Shown piece by piece: positions 52,876-61,767 of a stretch of DNA of 64,000 bases. The stretch lies in the NCBI RefSeq assembly GCF_036346105.1, contig NZ_CP107812.1, positions 248,001 through 312,000 of the forward strand, written 5' to 3'. Every line of letters starts with the position of its first letter. Positions within the stretch are counted from its first letter, which is position 1. Position numbers and translations under genes: made by a program. This DNA is from Streptomyces sp. NBC_00539 (GTDB lineage Bacteria; Actinomycetota; Actinomycetes; Streptomycetales; Streptomycetaceae). A model generated the notes under the pieces. The model ran no database searches and was not told where the DNA came from. It saw nothing but the letters and a program-made list of their open reading frames with translations.

Positions 52876-53430
52876 GCTTCCATCCTCGCATGCACTTTCC
52901 TGCCAGGCAAGTAGTTTCTCAGACGCGCGGTTTGGCAGTCGGGACGGACGCTCCATAGGCTCGACCGTGATCAACGAGGGCGACGACCACCTGCGCACCG
53001 GGCACGTCCCGACGCGGGCGCCCGCACTGCGCGATGGGGGATCTTTCATGAACGGGGACTGGAGCCTCGGGGAACCCGCAGGCGAGCACCCCTCGCCGGC
53101 ACGGGCCGCGCAAGGCCACCCGCTCTCCAGAACGACGGTCGTTCCCGTGCGGGGGACCCGACGGGGTTTCGACCGAACCTGAAATGCGGTGACACCAGAC
53201 CGCGATGCCCTCTTTCCGATTGGGCGGAGCGGGCTGTTCGCCCTGTCTGAAATCAGGTACTCGCACTGCGGGGCCCCTCTGAATTGTTCCTCAGATCTTC
53301 CTCAATGAACTTGCAGGCGCAGGGGGAACGTAAACAAGATGTGTCGCACACGCCTCGTTGTCGGGTCCGCGGCGACCACCAGCGGACAACTCTTTATGAC
53401 AACGACACAGACCGGGGGAGAGATTTCGAC
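52876..53430. other. 555-bp intergenic region
   Basis: No gene found. GGCAAGTAGTTTC near 52903-52915 loosely resembles the CAAAGTAATG operator and lies just upstream of the regulator/membrane operon start. The rest shows no repeat or hairpin I would support. Confidence 0.4.
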
Positions 53431-53881
53431 GTGCCCAGACCACCCGTAATACCTCCAGAAGAGAAGGCGAAGCTCGTCCTGACCGTTCTGTCCGGCGACC
53501 TGTCCGTGTCGCAGGCAGCCAGCAGTGTCGGGGTCTCGGAACAGGCGGTCGGCAACTGGAAGCGCCAGTTCATCAGCTCCGGAACCCAGGGACTCGAAGG
53601 CGGAGTCAGTCAGAGCAGCGAGCGGGAACGCCGCCTGCTCGCCCAGATCACGGAGCTCAAGACGGCGCTCGGCGAGGTGTACATCCAGCTCAGGGCCAGG
53701 CGCAACGCAGTGGACCACCATGCGGTCCCTTCCCGGACCTCGACGCCGTACGGAGCGAATGCGGGCTCAGCGTTTCGAGGTTCTGCCAGATCATCGGCAT
53801 AGCCCGCAGTACCTATACGCAAAGGCGTCTGACCCACGCCAACAGCACATCAGAACGAAAGTTCTCCACGGGGGACAAGTG
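53431..53881 (+). pseudogene. IS3-type OrfA-like HTH gene with a frame break
   Basis: From GTG 53431 one frame encodes PPEEKAKLVLTVLSGDLSVSQAASSVGVSEQAVGNWKRQFISSG and LEGGVSQSSERERRLLAQITELKTALGEVYIQLRA, an IS3/IS911 OrfA-like HTH plus leucine zipper, ending at 53802. Another frame continues as DLDAVRSECGLSVSRFCQIIGIARSTYTQRR and stops at 53881, where its TGA overlaps the ABC ATPase start. The join near 53705-53730 needs a frame change, programmed or mutational. It could be a transposase remnant or a regulator used by the cluster. Confidence 0.6.
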
Positions 53882-54808
53882 AAATCCGATCAGGCAGTAC
53901 TTGAAATAGAAGGAATCTCGAAGCGTTACGGCAGTCGCGTCGCGCTCGACGAAATGGAATTCAGCGTCGGAGCCGGAGAAATATTCGGCTTCGTCGGCGG
54001 AAACGGCGCTGGCAAGACCACGACCATGCGCATCATCATCGGGGTGCTGGAAAAGGACGCCGGAGCCGTCCGATGGAGCGGACGTCCCCTCGACGCAAAG
54101 ACCCGGACCTCATTCGGTTACATGCCGGAAGAACGCGGTCTCTATCCCAGGATGACCGTCGGCAACCACCTCCAATACCTCGCGCGGCTGCACGGTATGG
54201 ACCGGCACGCCGCTCGCACGGCCATGCATACCTGGACGGAAAGGCTCGACATCGGGCAGCACCGCGACCGCGCGGTCGACTCCCTCAGCCTCGGAAACCA
54301 GCAGCGCGTGCAGCTGGCCGCCGCCCTGGTGCACGACCCTCGGTTCCTGCTCCTCGACGAACCGTTCTCCGGCCTCGACCCACTGGCCGTCGACACCATG
54401 AGCAGCGTCCTGCGGAGCAAGGCGGACGAAGGGGTCCCCGTGCTCTTTTCCAGCCATCAGCTCGACCTTGTCGAGCGGCTCTGCGACCGCGTCGGCATCG
54501 CGAGCAAGGGGACGATGGTCGCCTGCGGCACAGTGGAGGAACTCCGCGCCGGCGCCGACAACAGCGTCTACATCGAGGTCGACGACGCGCCCGACGACTG
54601 GCCCGCCTCCATCCCGGGCGCCGATGACCTACCCGCCCACCGACGGGGCGCGGGAATCGTCCTCGGTCTGCCGCACGGCTTCGACGAGAACCGACTCCTG
54701 CACCACGCCATGAGGCTGGGACGTGTCGTGGCCTTCCACCGCCAACGACCGTCCCTCACCGAGCTCTTCCGCTCCGCGGTCACCGACGAACCGCAGGAGG
54801 CGGCATGA
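53879..54808 (+). CDS. ABC-2 type exporter ATPase (NatA-like)
   Basis: A 309-residue ATPase: Walker A GNGAGKTT (residues about 39-46), LSLGNQQRVQLAAALVHDP as a variant signature (LSGGQ expected), Walker B FLLLDEPFSGLDP and the H-loop LFSSHQLDLVERL. The C-terminal part is a NatA-type extension. GTG 53879 follows GGGGGACAA and overlaps the preceding frame's TGA. With the permease it is a likely immunity or export pump for the lanthipeptides. Confidence 0.92.
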   Translation: MKSDQAVLEIEGISKRYGSRVALDEMEFSVGAGEIFGFVGGNGAGKTTTMRIIIGVLEKDAGAVRWSGRPLDAKTRTSFGYMPEERGLYPRMTVGNHLQYLARLHGMDRHAARTAMHTWTERLDIGQHRDRAVDSLSLGNQQRVQLAAALVHDPRFLLLDEPFSGLDPLAVDTMSSVLRSKADEGVPVLFSSHQLDLVERLCDRVGIASKGTMVACGTVEELRAGADNSVYIEVDDAPDDWPASIPGADDLPAHRRGAGIVLGLPHGFDENRLLHHAMRLGRVVAFHRQRPSLTELFRSAVTDEPQEAA

Positions 54809-56016
54809 GCCCGGCACAGAAGACGGCGGGCGCGGCATCCGCGGGCACCGCGGTGCGGCTGGTCACCTGGCGGGAGATCCACGCCCGCGTCGGCACCCGT
54901 TCCTTCGTGGTGGGAACCCTGGTGAACATCGGAGTTATCCTCGGGCTCCTCTTCGCCTTCGGCTCCTCGGACAGTGAAGACCAGCCCGTCGTCGTGGTCG
55001 CAGGCACGCCGGTGGCGGCCTTCGTAACGGGGACGCCGGGCAGGGAAGCTGCACGGTGGGAAAGCGCTGCGGACGCCGCCGACGCCCGCCGGAAGGTCAC
55101 GGACAAGGAGGCGGACGCCGCCCTCGTCACCGACGGCGACCGAACTCGGCTGATCCTCCGACACAACAGCCCGCCCGCAGCCCGCGAAGCAGCGGCTGCG
55201 GCTGCGGAACGCTGGGCCACATCCCGCGCACTCCACCAGCAGAACGTCGATGAGGCACGGATGCGCGCTCTCGTGGCCGAGGCCCTTCCAGCCGCCGAAC
55301 TCGTCGGTGACCCGGTGCCCGGCGGAGCAGGGCTCGGCGCGGCACTCGGTGTCGTGACCATCTTGTTCTTCCAGCTCTTCGGTTACGGGATGACGGTCGC
55401 CCAGGGCGTAGTCGAGGAGAAGTCGACCCGCGTCGTCGAGGTCCTGCTCGCCACGCTCACCCCCTTCCGCCTCATGACGGGCAAGGTGCTCGGCATCGGC
55501 GCGGCGGCGCTCCTCCAGACTGCGCTGTTCGGAGCATCAGTGGTCCTCGCGGTCCGCTTCGGGCACGTCCTGCCCGCCACGTTCCCCGCGACGGCGACGA
55601 TGGCCGCCGCCGTGGCCTGGTTCGTACTGGGGTTCGCCTTCTTCGCCTTCCTCTTCGCCGCCGCCGGCTCCCTGGTCTCGCGTGCGGAGGAGGTCTCGGG
55701 AGCCGTGATGCCGGTTCTGATGGCGACACTGGTGCCCTACGGTGTCGCGGTCGCCGCGGCGATGGACCTGACGGCCCCGTGGGTGGGCGTTGTCCAGTAC
55801 ATACCGCCGTTCTCAATGCTGATCATGCCGTTGCAGGTGAGCGCGCACACCGCCGGGTGGACGGCGAACCTGGCCGCAGCGTCCTTGATGGCCGTTGCGG
55901 CGGTCGGCCTGGCGGTCGGTGCGGCCCGCGTCTATGAGCGGTCGATCTTGAGGATGGGATCGGCCATCCGCTGGAGCGTCGCCATGCGCGGCCACCGGGA
56001 GCCCGTCGCCGACTGA
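54805..56016 (+). CDS. ABC-2 type permease (NatB-like)
   Basis: A 403-residue permease. An N-terminal helix (SFVVGTLVNIGVILGLLFAFG) and an extracytoplasmic domain are followed by a cluster of helices (GLGAALGVVTILFFQLFGYGMTVAQG, ALLQTALFGASVVLAVRFG, FVLGFAFFAFLFAAAGSL and others). GVVEEKSTRVVEVLLATLTPFRLMTGKVLG is the classic NatB segment. The start overlaps the ATPase stop (ATGA). Confidence 0.92.
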   Translation: MSPAQKTAGAASAGTAVRLVTWREIHARVGTRSFVVGTLVNIGVILGLLFAFGSSDSEDQPVVVVAGTPVAAFVTGTPGREAARWESAADAADARRKVTDKEADAALVTDGDRTRLILRHNSPPAAREAAAAAAERWATSRALHQQNVDEARMRALVAEALPAAELVGDPVPGGAGLGAALGVVTILFFQLFGYGMTVAQGVVEEKSTRVVEVLLATLTPFRLMTGKVLGIGAAALLQTALFGASVVLAVRFGHVLPATFPATATMAAAVAWFVLGFAFFAFLFAAAGSLVSRAEEVSGAVMPVLMATLVPYGVAVAAAMDLTAPWVGVVQYIPPFSMLIMPLQVSAHTAGWTANLAAASLMAVAAVGLAVGAARVYERSILRMGSAIRWSVAMRGHREPVAD

Positions 56017-56023
56017 CGCGGTG

Positions 56024-56060
56024 CCGTACTGCCTCGGGCCGCCGGCCCGAGGCAGTACGG
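56024..56060. terminator. Perfect 17-bp hairpin after the ABC operon
   Basis: CCGTACTGCCTCGGGCC (56024-56040), loop GCC, complement to 56060. It lies 8 bp after the permease stop. No U-tract, as is common in high-GC actinobacteria. Confidence 0.8.
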
Positions 56061-57227
56061 TGTCCCCGCTCGCGCGGGAGACAGGTGACCGTCGGGGCCG
56101 AATCCAAAGTACCCCCGGCTAGACGTGACGAAGCCGCCTAAGCGGGCTGCTCGCTGCCGTGCCTGTGCTCTGAACTGCGGTTGCCACTCAATCCGGAGGC
56201 GAACTCCTCCGATGCTGTGGTTGCCTTTGCCCCAAAGCGTCGTCACCCCTGGCCCCTGAGCATGTCGAGGAGGTCCATGAGGTCCAGGCCGTACTCGCCG
56301 ATCTGCACGGCACCGACGCAGGGACACACCGATGACGGACAGAAGGGCCGGATTCACAGCCTGTCTATCAACGGCAGGCGTTCGCGGGAGCGCTGGTCCA
56401 TCAGCGCCCAGTTCTTCCTCGATGCCGCCACCCCTTGCCTGGCCGATTCGCTCGTACAGGCCCCCACGGCCGAACCCAACACCCCGGTGCGCACCACCCC
56501 GTACCCCCAGCGCCCGGACGTGAAGGACGACTTCTGGAGCGCGACCGCTCCCGTCCCGTCGGGCAGTCCTACCCCCTGAGGACCACCGGCCGCACCCCGT
56601 AGCAGGCAGCTCGTCGGACGCGGACTTGAACACCTGGCCGACTACGTCCGACCAAGCTCAGCCAGCCCTTCACCCGTTGGTCGAGCGTGGTGACGGCCGG
56701 GACCAGCGGGCCGCTCCTGACGTCGGTCCAGGGCCATCGTTTCGCAGTAGCCGAGGGCAGTTGCCGTGCAGTGGGGCGGTTCGTGTCGTGGCTGAACTCG
56801 AGTCGGACAGTCCAGTTCAAGATCAAGCCGTTGAGCTGGTGTGATCGGGGTGTCGCTCCATGACGGCCCGTCGTCCCATGTGACGGTCAGCGTGCCTCTC
56901 TTCCCCGCGACTGGCTGGATCGATGATCAGCGGGCGCGTCTGGAGAAGGGGCGGCGAGCGTTTGCCAGCTGACCGTCCCGACGTCGTCGGTCTCGGCTCG
57001 ATGTCAGCTGGCGGCTTGCTGGTCGGCGCGTGCGCGAGTGGTGGCTAGTCGGTAGGAGTCGGTGTCGTCGACGCCCGGGAGAACAAAGCTTGGCGGCCTG
57101 GCTCAGGGTGCGCCGCGGGATCTTCCGGAACGGAAAGCCGCAGGTTGGACGGCCCACACGGGCGTTCCCAGGGGGCAGTGCCGCGCGCCACTCCTGCCCA
57201 GCCCTGCCGAGGAGATAGTTCTAGGGC
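56061..57227. other. 1.17-kb region without a supported gene
   Basis: Lower-GC stretch with only short frames. The longest plus-strand frame (56181-56579) has no family signature or ribosome site; codon bias is poor. Probably a boundary of decayed DNA right of the RiPP cluster. Confidence 0.5.
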
Positions 57228-57656
57228 GTGATCCTCAACTACGGTTCTTACCTGCGACGGGTGCTGACCACTCGCTACGGCTCCTCAGACGACGACTGGC
57301 CTCCAAGCGCGAAGAACGTTGTCCCGCTCTTCTCCGCCATCATCGACGTAGTGGACCTGGACCAAGCTGTAGAGCTCTTCGAAGCCGGCATCCGAGCCTG
57401 CCGGCGGGAGACCAGTGCGCCCACGGGCGGACGGCGCGACTGGGCGGGATACTTGTCACTTGAACTCCCTGAGCAGAAGTCCCCGCCCTTTGCCGAGATG
57501 GCCGCGTGGGGAACGTTCCTCACGATCCAGAGCATCGTGCAGCAGGACGCTGCTGCCGACTTCGAGACATACGTGGAAGCCGCTCTTGAGGCGTGCAAGC
57601 GGGACACCGATCGACCCAGGCGCGAGCCCGTCACCGCTGCGGCCATGCAGCCGTGA
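57228..57656 (+). CDS. Hypothetical protein
   Basis: A 142-residue protein: MILNYGSYLRRVLTTRYGSSDDDWPPSAKNVVPLFSAIIDVVDLDQAVELFEAGIRACRRE, then AAADFETYVEAALEACKRD. Acidic and mostly helical, no family recognised. GTG start at 57228 with AGGAGAT about 11 bp upstream. Confidence 0.6.
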   Translation: MILNYGSYLRRVLTTRYGSSDDDWPPSAKNVVPLFSAIIDVVDLDQAVELFEAGIRACRRETSAPTGGRRDWAGYLSLELPEQKSPPFAEMAAWGTFLTIQSIVQQDAAADFETYVEAALEACKRDTDRPRREPVTAAAMQP

Positions 57657-57945
57657 GTCGATAGCTGGTCCGGGAGCAGCAGGCGCAGGCTGTACCGGGG
57701 AGGTCCGCCTTGCTGTAGAAGCAGCAGCGGTGTGCCGCCCCGGTCGTGCGAATGCTGCGCTGCACGCGGCAAATGTCGGACGGCTCCTACCACTGCAGCT
57801 ACGCCCCCACCTGGGTCGGTGCCAAGCTCCGCTGGAGTCTTACCGAGGTCGGGGCCGAGCGCCAGGCGCTTCCAGGGCTGGCCGAGGACTGCCCCACGAC
57901 TCAGTCGTCTACGAGAGCGCCCAATGACCCCCTCGGAACAGCCCG

Positions 57946-57972
57946 AGGCCCGGCTACGCCGTAGCCGGGCCT
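57946..57972. terminator. 12-bp perfect hairpin
   Basis: AGGCCCGGCTAC, loop GCC, then GTAGCCGGGCCT, 22 bp before the next small gene. It may be an upstream terminator or a regulatory leader. Confidence 0.6.
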
Positions 57973-57993
57973 GCACGAAAAGAAGGATCCCCC

Positions 57994-58197
57994 ATGGTTT
58001 GTCGCGCCTGTCGCCACGCCATCCTCGGCGACGAGGTCGTCGCCTACATCCACCGCGAGGTCGACGCCTCGCCGCCGCCTGACGCGGCACTGATCGAGGC
58101 ACTGAGGCCGATCCTTACCAACCCCGCGTTTCCCGACAGGGGGCCGAGGTGCACCGGGCCGAACGGTCGGGAATGCATTGCCCCCACTGGTAGCTGA
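57994..58197 (+). CDS. Small Cys-containing hypothetical protein
   Basis: A 67-residue protein. MVCRACRHAILGDEVVAYIHREVDASPPPDAALIEALRP has CRAC and a later Cys pair (RCTGPNGRECIAP), which may bind zinc. It is not a recognised family. GAAGGATCCCCC precedes the ATG. Confidence 0.5.
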   Translation: MVCRACRHAILGDEVVAYIHREVDASPPPDAALIEALRPILTNPAFPDRGPRCTGPNGRECIAPTGS

Positions 58198-58282
58198 CGT
58201 CCGCCCAAGCCAGTTCGAACTGCTACGTGCCCCGCGTCGAGCGCGGCCCGTCTGCCCTTCGGAGATCGTCTACGGAAGCCCC

Positions 58283-58681
58283 TCAGTGATCCGGATGGAC
58301 AGCCTGCACGCCCGTGCCGTCATATACCTCAGGTTCCAGGGTGAGCAGGTAGCGGCCAGCGGGGAAGTCTGCCGACGGCCGGGCCGCGTGGATGGCGTGG
58401 GCGGTGGCCCAGGGGTATCCGGCGTGCAGAAGCTCGGTGGCGCACAGCGCGGCGGCGGTGTCGAAGGGCTCAATCTCGATGAACCGCAGCCCGTTGATGT
58501 AGGCGAGCAGGCCGGGCGCTCTGGTATCACCCGCGGTCAGGGACAGCACCGGCGCGTAGAGGGTGCCCAGGCCGCCGGAGGCTTGGACGTAGAACGCGGC
58601 GACGGCCTCGTTGTACGGGTCCTTGGGGTCGTGAAGGGCGGTAGCGGTCGTGTGGTCCAGGACGACCGCGATCGGCCCCAC
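58283..58681 (-). CDS. PIN-like protein, probable toxin partner
   Basis: A 132-residue protein: IAVVLDHTTATALHDPKDPYNEAVAAFYVQASGGLGTLYAPVLSLTAGD and HAGYPWATAHAIHAARPSADFPAGRYLLTLEPEVY. Its outline is PIN-like, with the first acidic residue at D9, but the middle Glu and later Asp residues expected of active PIN nucleases are replaced, for example by His in ATAHAIHAA. Start GTG 58681 shares its G with the antitoxin TAG stop. Confidence 0.6.
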   Translation of the reverse strand: MGPIAVVLDHTTATALHDPKDPYNEAVAAFYVQASGGLGTLYAPVLSLTAGDTRAPGLLAYINGLRFIEIEPFDTAAALCATELLHAGYPWATAHAIHAARPSADFPAGRYLLTLEPEVYDGTGVQAVHPDH

Positions 58682-58947
58682 TACGCGGCCGCCGAGTCCT
58701 GGCCAGCGCCGAGGCGCTCCAGAAGTGCACGTGCCTTCGCCTCGGCCTCCTCGCTCGGCACGGTGCCCAGCATAGAGGCGAGCTCGGCACGGGCTTGCTC
58801 AGCCCGCTCCGCGTACTCGGCCTGGGTCGGCCGGCCCTCAGCGAGCTCCTCGACGAGCTGCCGGATTGTCGTGCCTTGCTCGGTCGCAAGCGCGGCCAGG
58901 CGGTCGCGGGCGGCCGTGCTCACCTTGATGCTCGTTTCGTCTGCCAT
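58681..58947 (-). CDS. Ribbon-helix-helix-type antitoxin
   Basis: An 88-residue protein. SIKVSTAARDRLAALATEQGTTIRQLVEELAEG is an RHH-type N-terminus; the acidic tail (AEQARAELASMLGTVPSEEAEAKARALLERLG) would bind the toxin. Overlap by one base with the PIN-like gene gives a type II toxin-antitoxin layout. Confidence 0.75.
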   Translation of the reverse strand: MADETSIKVSTAARDRLAALATEQGTTIRQLVEELAEGRPTQAEYAERAEQARAELASMLGTVPSEEAEAKARALLERLGAGQDSAAA

Positions 58948-59328
58948 ACGTCGACTCTACTGCGAGTAGAGGGCCTGTGGGGAAGTTCCGGCGCACCGTG
59001 CCCGTCCGCAGGCTCGCCCAGCAGGGCGACCATGAGCCGCCCGAGCTCAAGCAGGGCCCAGCTGACCGCGGAACCGGACGCGTGGATGAAGACGCTGGCC
59101 CGGATCCCGCTGCGGCCGCAGGAGTGCGCGTCCGCCGCCAATCTTGATCGTCGGCGCACGCCCCGCGGGCGGCCATCGGAGCGGGGCCGTACGGAGGAGC
59201 GGCGCCATGCCCTGCCTTTCGGATCATGCCAGCCCGGCGACCCCTAAGGGCTGTCGTCAAAAAAGTGGTCTCGGCTTGCGGATCATGGTGTGCGCCACCG
59301 CGCTCTGCCCTGCGGTTGCCACTCCGCC
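58948..59328. other. 381-bp gap
   Basis: No gene or repeat that I can support. A plus-strand stretch (RAQLTAEPDAWMKTLARIPL near 59045-59110) may be a gene scrap. Confidence 0.4.
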
Positions 59329-59595
59329 TCAGTCTTTCTCCGGCGCAGCGCCGTACTTGGCCGCCCAGCCGTCCAGCAGGCGCTGGTACGCCTGGCGTCG
59401 GGGCGGCCGCGGCTCAGAGCGGCCGGCCTCCCAGTTCTTCACGGACTGCGTCGTGGTTTGCAGCGCCTGTGCGAGGCGGGCTTGGGTGATCCCGGCCGCC
59501 TCGCGGAGTCGGGCCCGCTCTGCCGGTGGCGGCATCTCGGGCTCCCCCGCGAGCAGTGCATCCACGGCTTCGAACAGTTCCTCTTCGGTGGGCAT
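59329..59595 (-). CDS. XRE-family HTH protein resembling the Tap N-terminus
   Basis: An 88-residue XRE regulator. ELFEAVDALLAGEPEMPPPAERARLREAAGITQARLAQALQ and SVKNWEAGRSEPRPPRRQAYQRLLDGWA align along their whole length with residues 10-84 of Tap here (about half identical by eye), but there is no Tap body. It diverges from the double-zeta gene with a 106-bp gap, so it may regulate it. Confidence 0.82.
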   Translation of the reverse strand: MPTEEELFEAVDALLAGEPEMPPPAERARLREAAGITQARLAQALQTTTQSVKNWEAGRSEPRPPRRQAYQRLLDGWAAKYGAAPEKD

Positions 59596-59701
59596 AGGTC
59601 ACCTCCAAGCCCCCATCCTAGCATTCTTTACCTACAGATTTGGCATTTACTTATCCTTAGATTTACCCTTAGTTTTGAGCTGAGGTGGAGGAGGACTGCG
59701 G

Positions 59702-61528
59702 GTGTCAGAGCAGCGCGTGGTGCCGGAGGTTCTGTCGGACGGGGAGGCAGGCCGGGTCCTGACCGATGTCCTGCTGCCGACGTGGACGGCGGGGGCCGTC
59801 CCCCAAGGCCGTCCCGTCGTGGTCCTCGTGGCCGGACAGCCCGGCGCCGGCAAGACGGCCATCGCCGATCTCGTCCAAGCAGCCCTGGATCGCCGAGGAT
59901 CAGCTGTCCGGATCGGACGGGATCTCTATAGGAGCGCCCACCACAGCTACGCGAAGCTGTTGGCCGCCGACGTCCGCACCGCCGGCGCGAAGGTACGCCC
60001 GGACACGGCCCGCTGGCAGGCCGCCATCGAGGCTCACGTCCGCGCCCACTCCCTCGACGCGGTCGTCGAGTCTGCTCTCGCCGATCCCGACGAGCTCCGC
60101 ACCTCCGTGTCCGCCTTCCGAAGGTCCGGACACCGCATCGAAATCGTGGCGGTCGCGACGGCCGAAGCGCTGAGCCAGCTCGGTGTCCTCGACCGCTTTC
60201 TGTCCGAGGCTCTCCACGCTGGAGGCCGGTACGTGGCATGGGAGAACCATGACCACTGCGCCCGGCAGTTGCTCCGCACCCTGGCTGTCGCCGAAGACGA
60301 GCAGCTCGCCGAGCGCCTCACGGTTGTGCGGCGCGACGGCACGATGCTCTATGACAACGAACTGGCCAACGGCACTTGGCGGCGCAGACCTGCGGCGTGC
60401 AAGGCGGTCGCGCGCGAGCGGGCGCGCCCGTGGAGCGCACGGGAGACCGCCAGTTTCCGTACGGCTCTTACCCAAGCCGACCAGCGGCTCCACCGCGACT
60501 TGGACTGCGAGGACCGGCGCCTGGCCGTCCAGCGCGACGCCGAACGGGCTGCCGCGCTCGCCGAGCCGGTACGCCGTATTGCCCAGGCTCGGCGTAGTGC
60601 CCCGGGCGTGGACTACTACCAGCTGTCCCGCGACGAGCACCGATGGATCTTCGAAGAGCTGATCGTCCCGTCGTACCTGGGCGGCGTCGTTCCCCGTGAG
60701 GCTCCCTGCGCGGTGTATGTGCTGGGCCAGCCGGGAGCGGGCAAGTCGGCGACGGCCAGGATGGTCCGTGGGGCCATGCGCCAGGGCACGACCCACCTGG
60801 TGGGCGATGACTTCAAGGTGTCCCACCCGGACTACCTGCGCCTGCTGCAAGAGGACCCGCGCAACGCCGGAGCCGCGATCCGCGCCGATTACCGAGCCTG
60901 GTTCGCCGAAGCCGAGGAGTACGTCCGCCGACACCGCGGGGACGTCCTTGTCGAAGGTGCCCCCGGCAACGTCACGGAGTTCCTCATCAGTGCGGAGCCA
61001 TTCCACCGCGCCGGCTACCCGGTCGAACTCGTGGTGCTGGCCGTCCGGGAAGCCGACAGCCGCCTCGCCACCGCCCTGCGCTACGCCCGCGCTCAGAAGC
61101 TCGGCATCAACGGACGTTTCACCTCCCGCTCCGGACACAACCGGTGCTTCCACGCTCTCGCCGACATCGCAAGCCTCACCTCAAGCCACCCGGCGATTTC
61201 CGCAGTGACCTTGATCCGCCGCGACGGCCAGGCCCTGCTGCGGGCTGAGCACGGCGGCACAGACCTGGCCCAAGCACTCGCCGCGGAGCGGACCCGCCCG
61301 TACACCGAAGCTGAGGCCGCAGCGTTCCTTGCGCAGTACCAGGTACTTCGCAAGGCATTGCCACGGCACCGTCGGGAGCTGGACGAGATCGCGGGCCTTG
61401 CCCGGCCGCTGATGCCGACCTGGATGCAGCCGGCGCGGATCGGACGCCCCCGGACCGTGGTGTGGCCGCTGCCGTTGCCCGCCGGACGCTACAACTGGTC
61501 GGTGAGCCCCCTCAGTCGGGCCGCGTAG
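59702..61528 (+). CDS. Protein with two tandem zeta-toxin kinase domains
   Basis: A 608-residue protein made of two zeta-toxin-like P-loop domains. Walker A is AGQPGAGKT (residues 44-52) in the first and LGQPGAGKS (about 341-349) in the second. The following segments are RIGRDLYRSAHHSYAKLLAAD and LVGDDFKVSHPDYLRLLQED, with the D-x-F/Y-K-x-x-HP pattern better kept in the second. Zeta toxins phosphorylate UDP-N-acetylglucosamine and block wall synthesis. GTG 59702 follows GGAGGAGG. It is unusually long for the family, and the first domain may be degenerate. Confidence 0.85.
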   Translation: MSEQRVVPEVLSDGEAGRVLTDVLLPTWTAGAVPQGRPVVVLVAGQPGAGKTAIADLVQAALDRRGSAVRIGRDLYRSAHHSYAKLLAADVRTAGAKVRPDTARWQAAIEAHVRAHSLDAVVESALADPDELRTSVSAFRRSGHRIEIVAVATAEALSQLGVLDRFLSEALHAGGRYVAWENHDHCARQLLRTLAVAEDEQLAERLTVVRRDGTMLYDNELANGTWRRRPAACKAVARERARPWSARETASFRTALTQADQRLHRDLDCEDRRLAVQRDAERAAALAEPVRRIAQARRSAPGVDYYQLSRDEHRWIFEELIVPSYLGGVVPREAPCAVYVLGQPGAGKSATARMVRGAMRQGTTHLVGDDFKVSHPDYLRLLQEDPRNAGAAIRADYRAWFAEAEEYVRRHRGDVLVEGAPGNVTEFLISAEPFHRAGYPVELVVLAVREADSRLATALRYARAQKLGINGRFTSRSGHNRCFHALADIASLTSSHPAISAVTLIRRDGQALLRAEHGGTDLAQALAAERTRPYTEAEAAAFLAQYQVLRKALPRHRRELDEIAGLARPLMPTWMQPARIGRPRTVVWPLPLPAGRYNWSVSPLSRAA

Positions 61529-61767
61529 TCGGCGGCGACGCGGGCGGCATCGCCAGGGCCTGCGGTGTCCAGGCGCGTCTGGTCGCCGATCGCGGCCTGC
61601 CTGGCCGCCTTCAACTGCTCGATGCGTTCCTCGTCGGGCACGGGCGCCCGGCGCTCGTCGAGGATGCGGGCGTTGTAGAAGGCGATGACCTCCCGCACGG
61701 CGTCGCGCGCGAGCTGATCCTCGTCGCCGTCCAGGGGTTCGAAGCTGGCAGTGTTCCGGTCTGACAC
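61489..61767 (-). CDS. Small acidic protein antisense to the zeta-toxin 3' end
   Basis: A 92-residue helical protein: FEPLDGDEDQLARDAVREVIAFYNARILDERRAPVPDEERIEQLKAARQAAIGDQ, ending LRGLTDQL. It converges on the double-zeta gene with a 40-bp overlap. Similar small genes near zeta toxins are candidate antitoxins, but this is inferred from place only. GTG 61767 with AAAGGG upstream. Confidence 0.6.
   Translation of the reverse strand: MSDRNTASFEPLDGDEDQLARDAVREVIAFYNARILDERRAPVPDEERIEQLKAARQAAIGDQTRLDTAGPGDAARVAADYAARLRGLTDQL

Noticed and set aside
53431-53881. A complete insertion sequence
   Set aside because: No OrfB catalytic core and no terminal inverted repeats were found around it.
41276-56016. 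Class I-IV lanthipeptide or thioamide cluster
   Set aside because: No LanB, LanC, LanM, LanKC/L or YcaO-type gene is present; the HopA1/APH pair points to class V.
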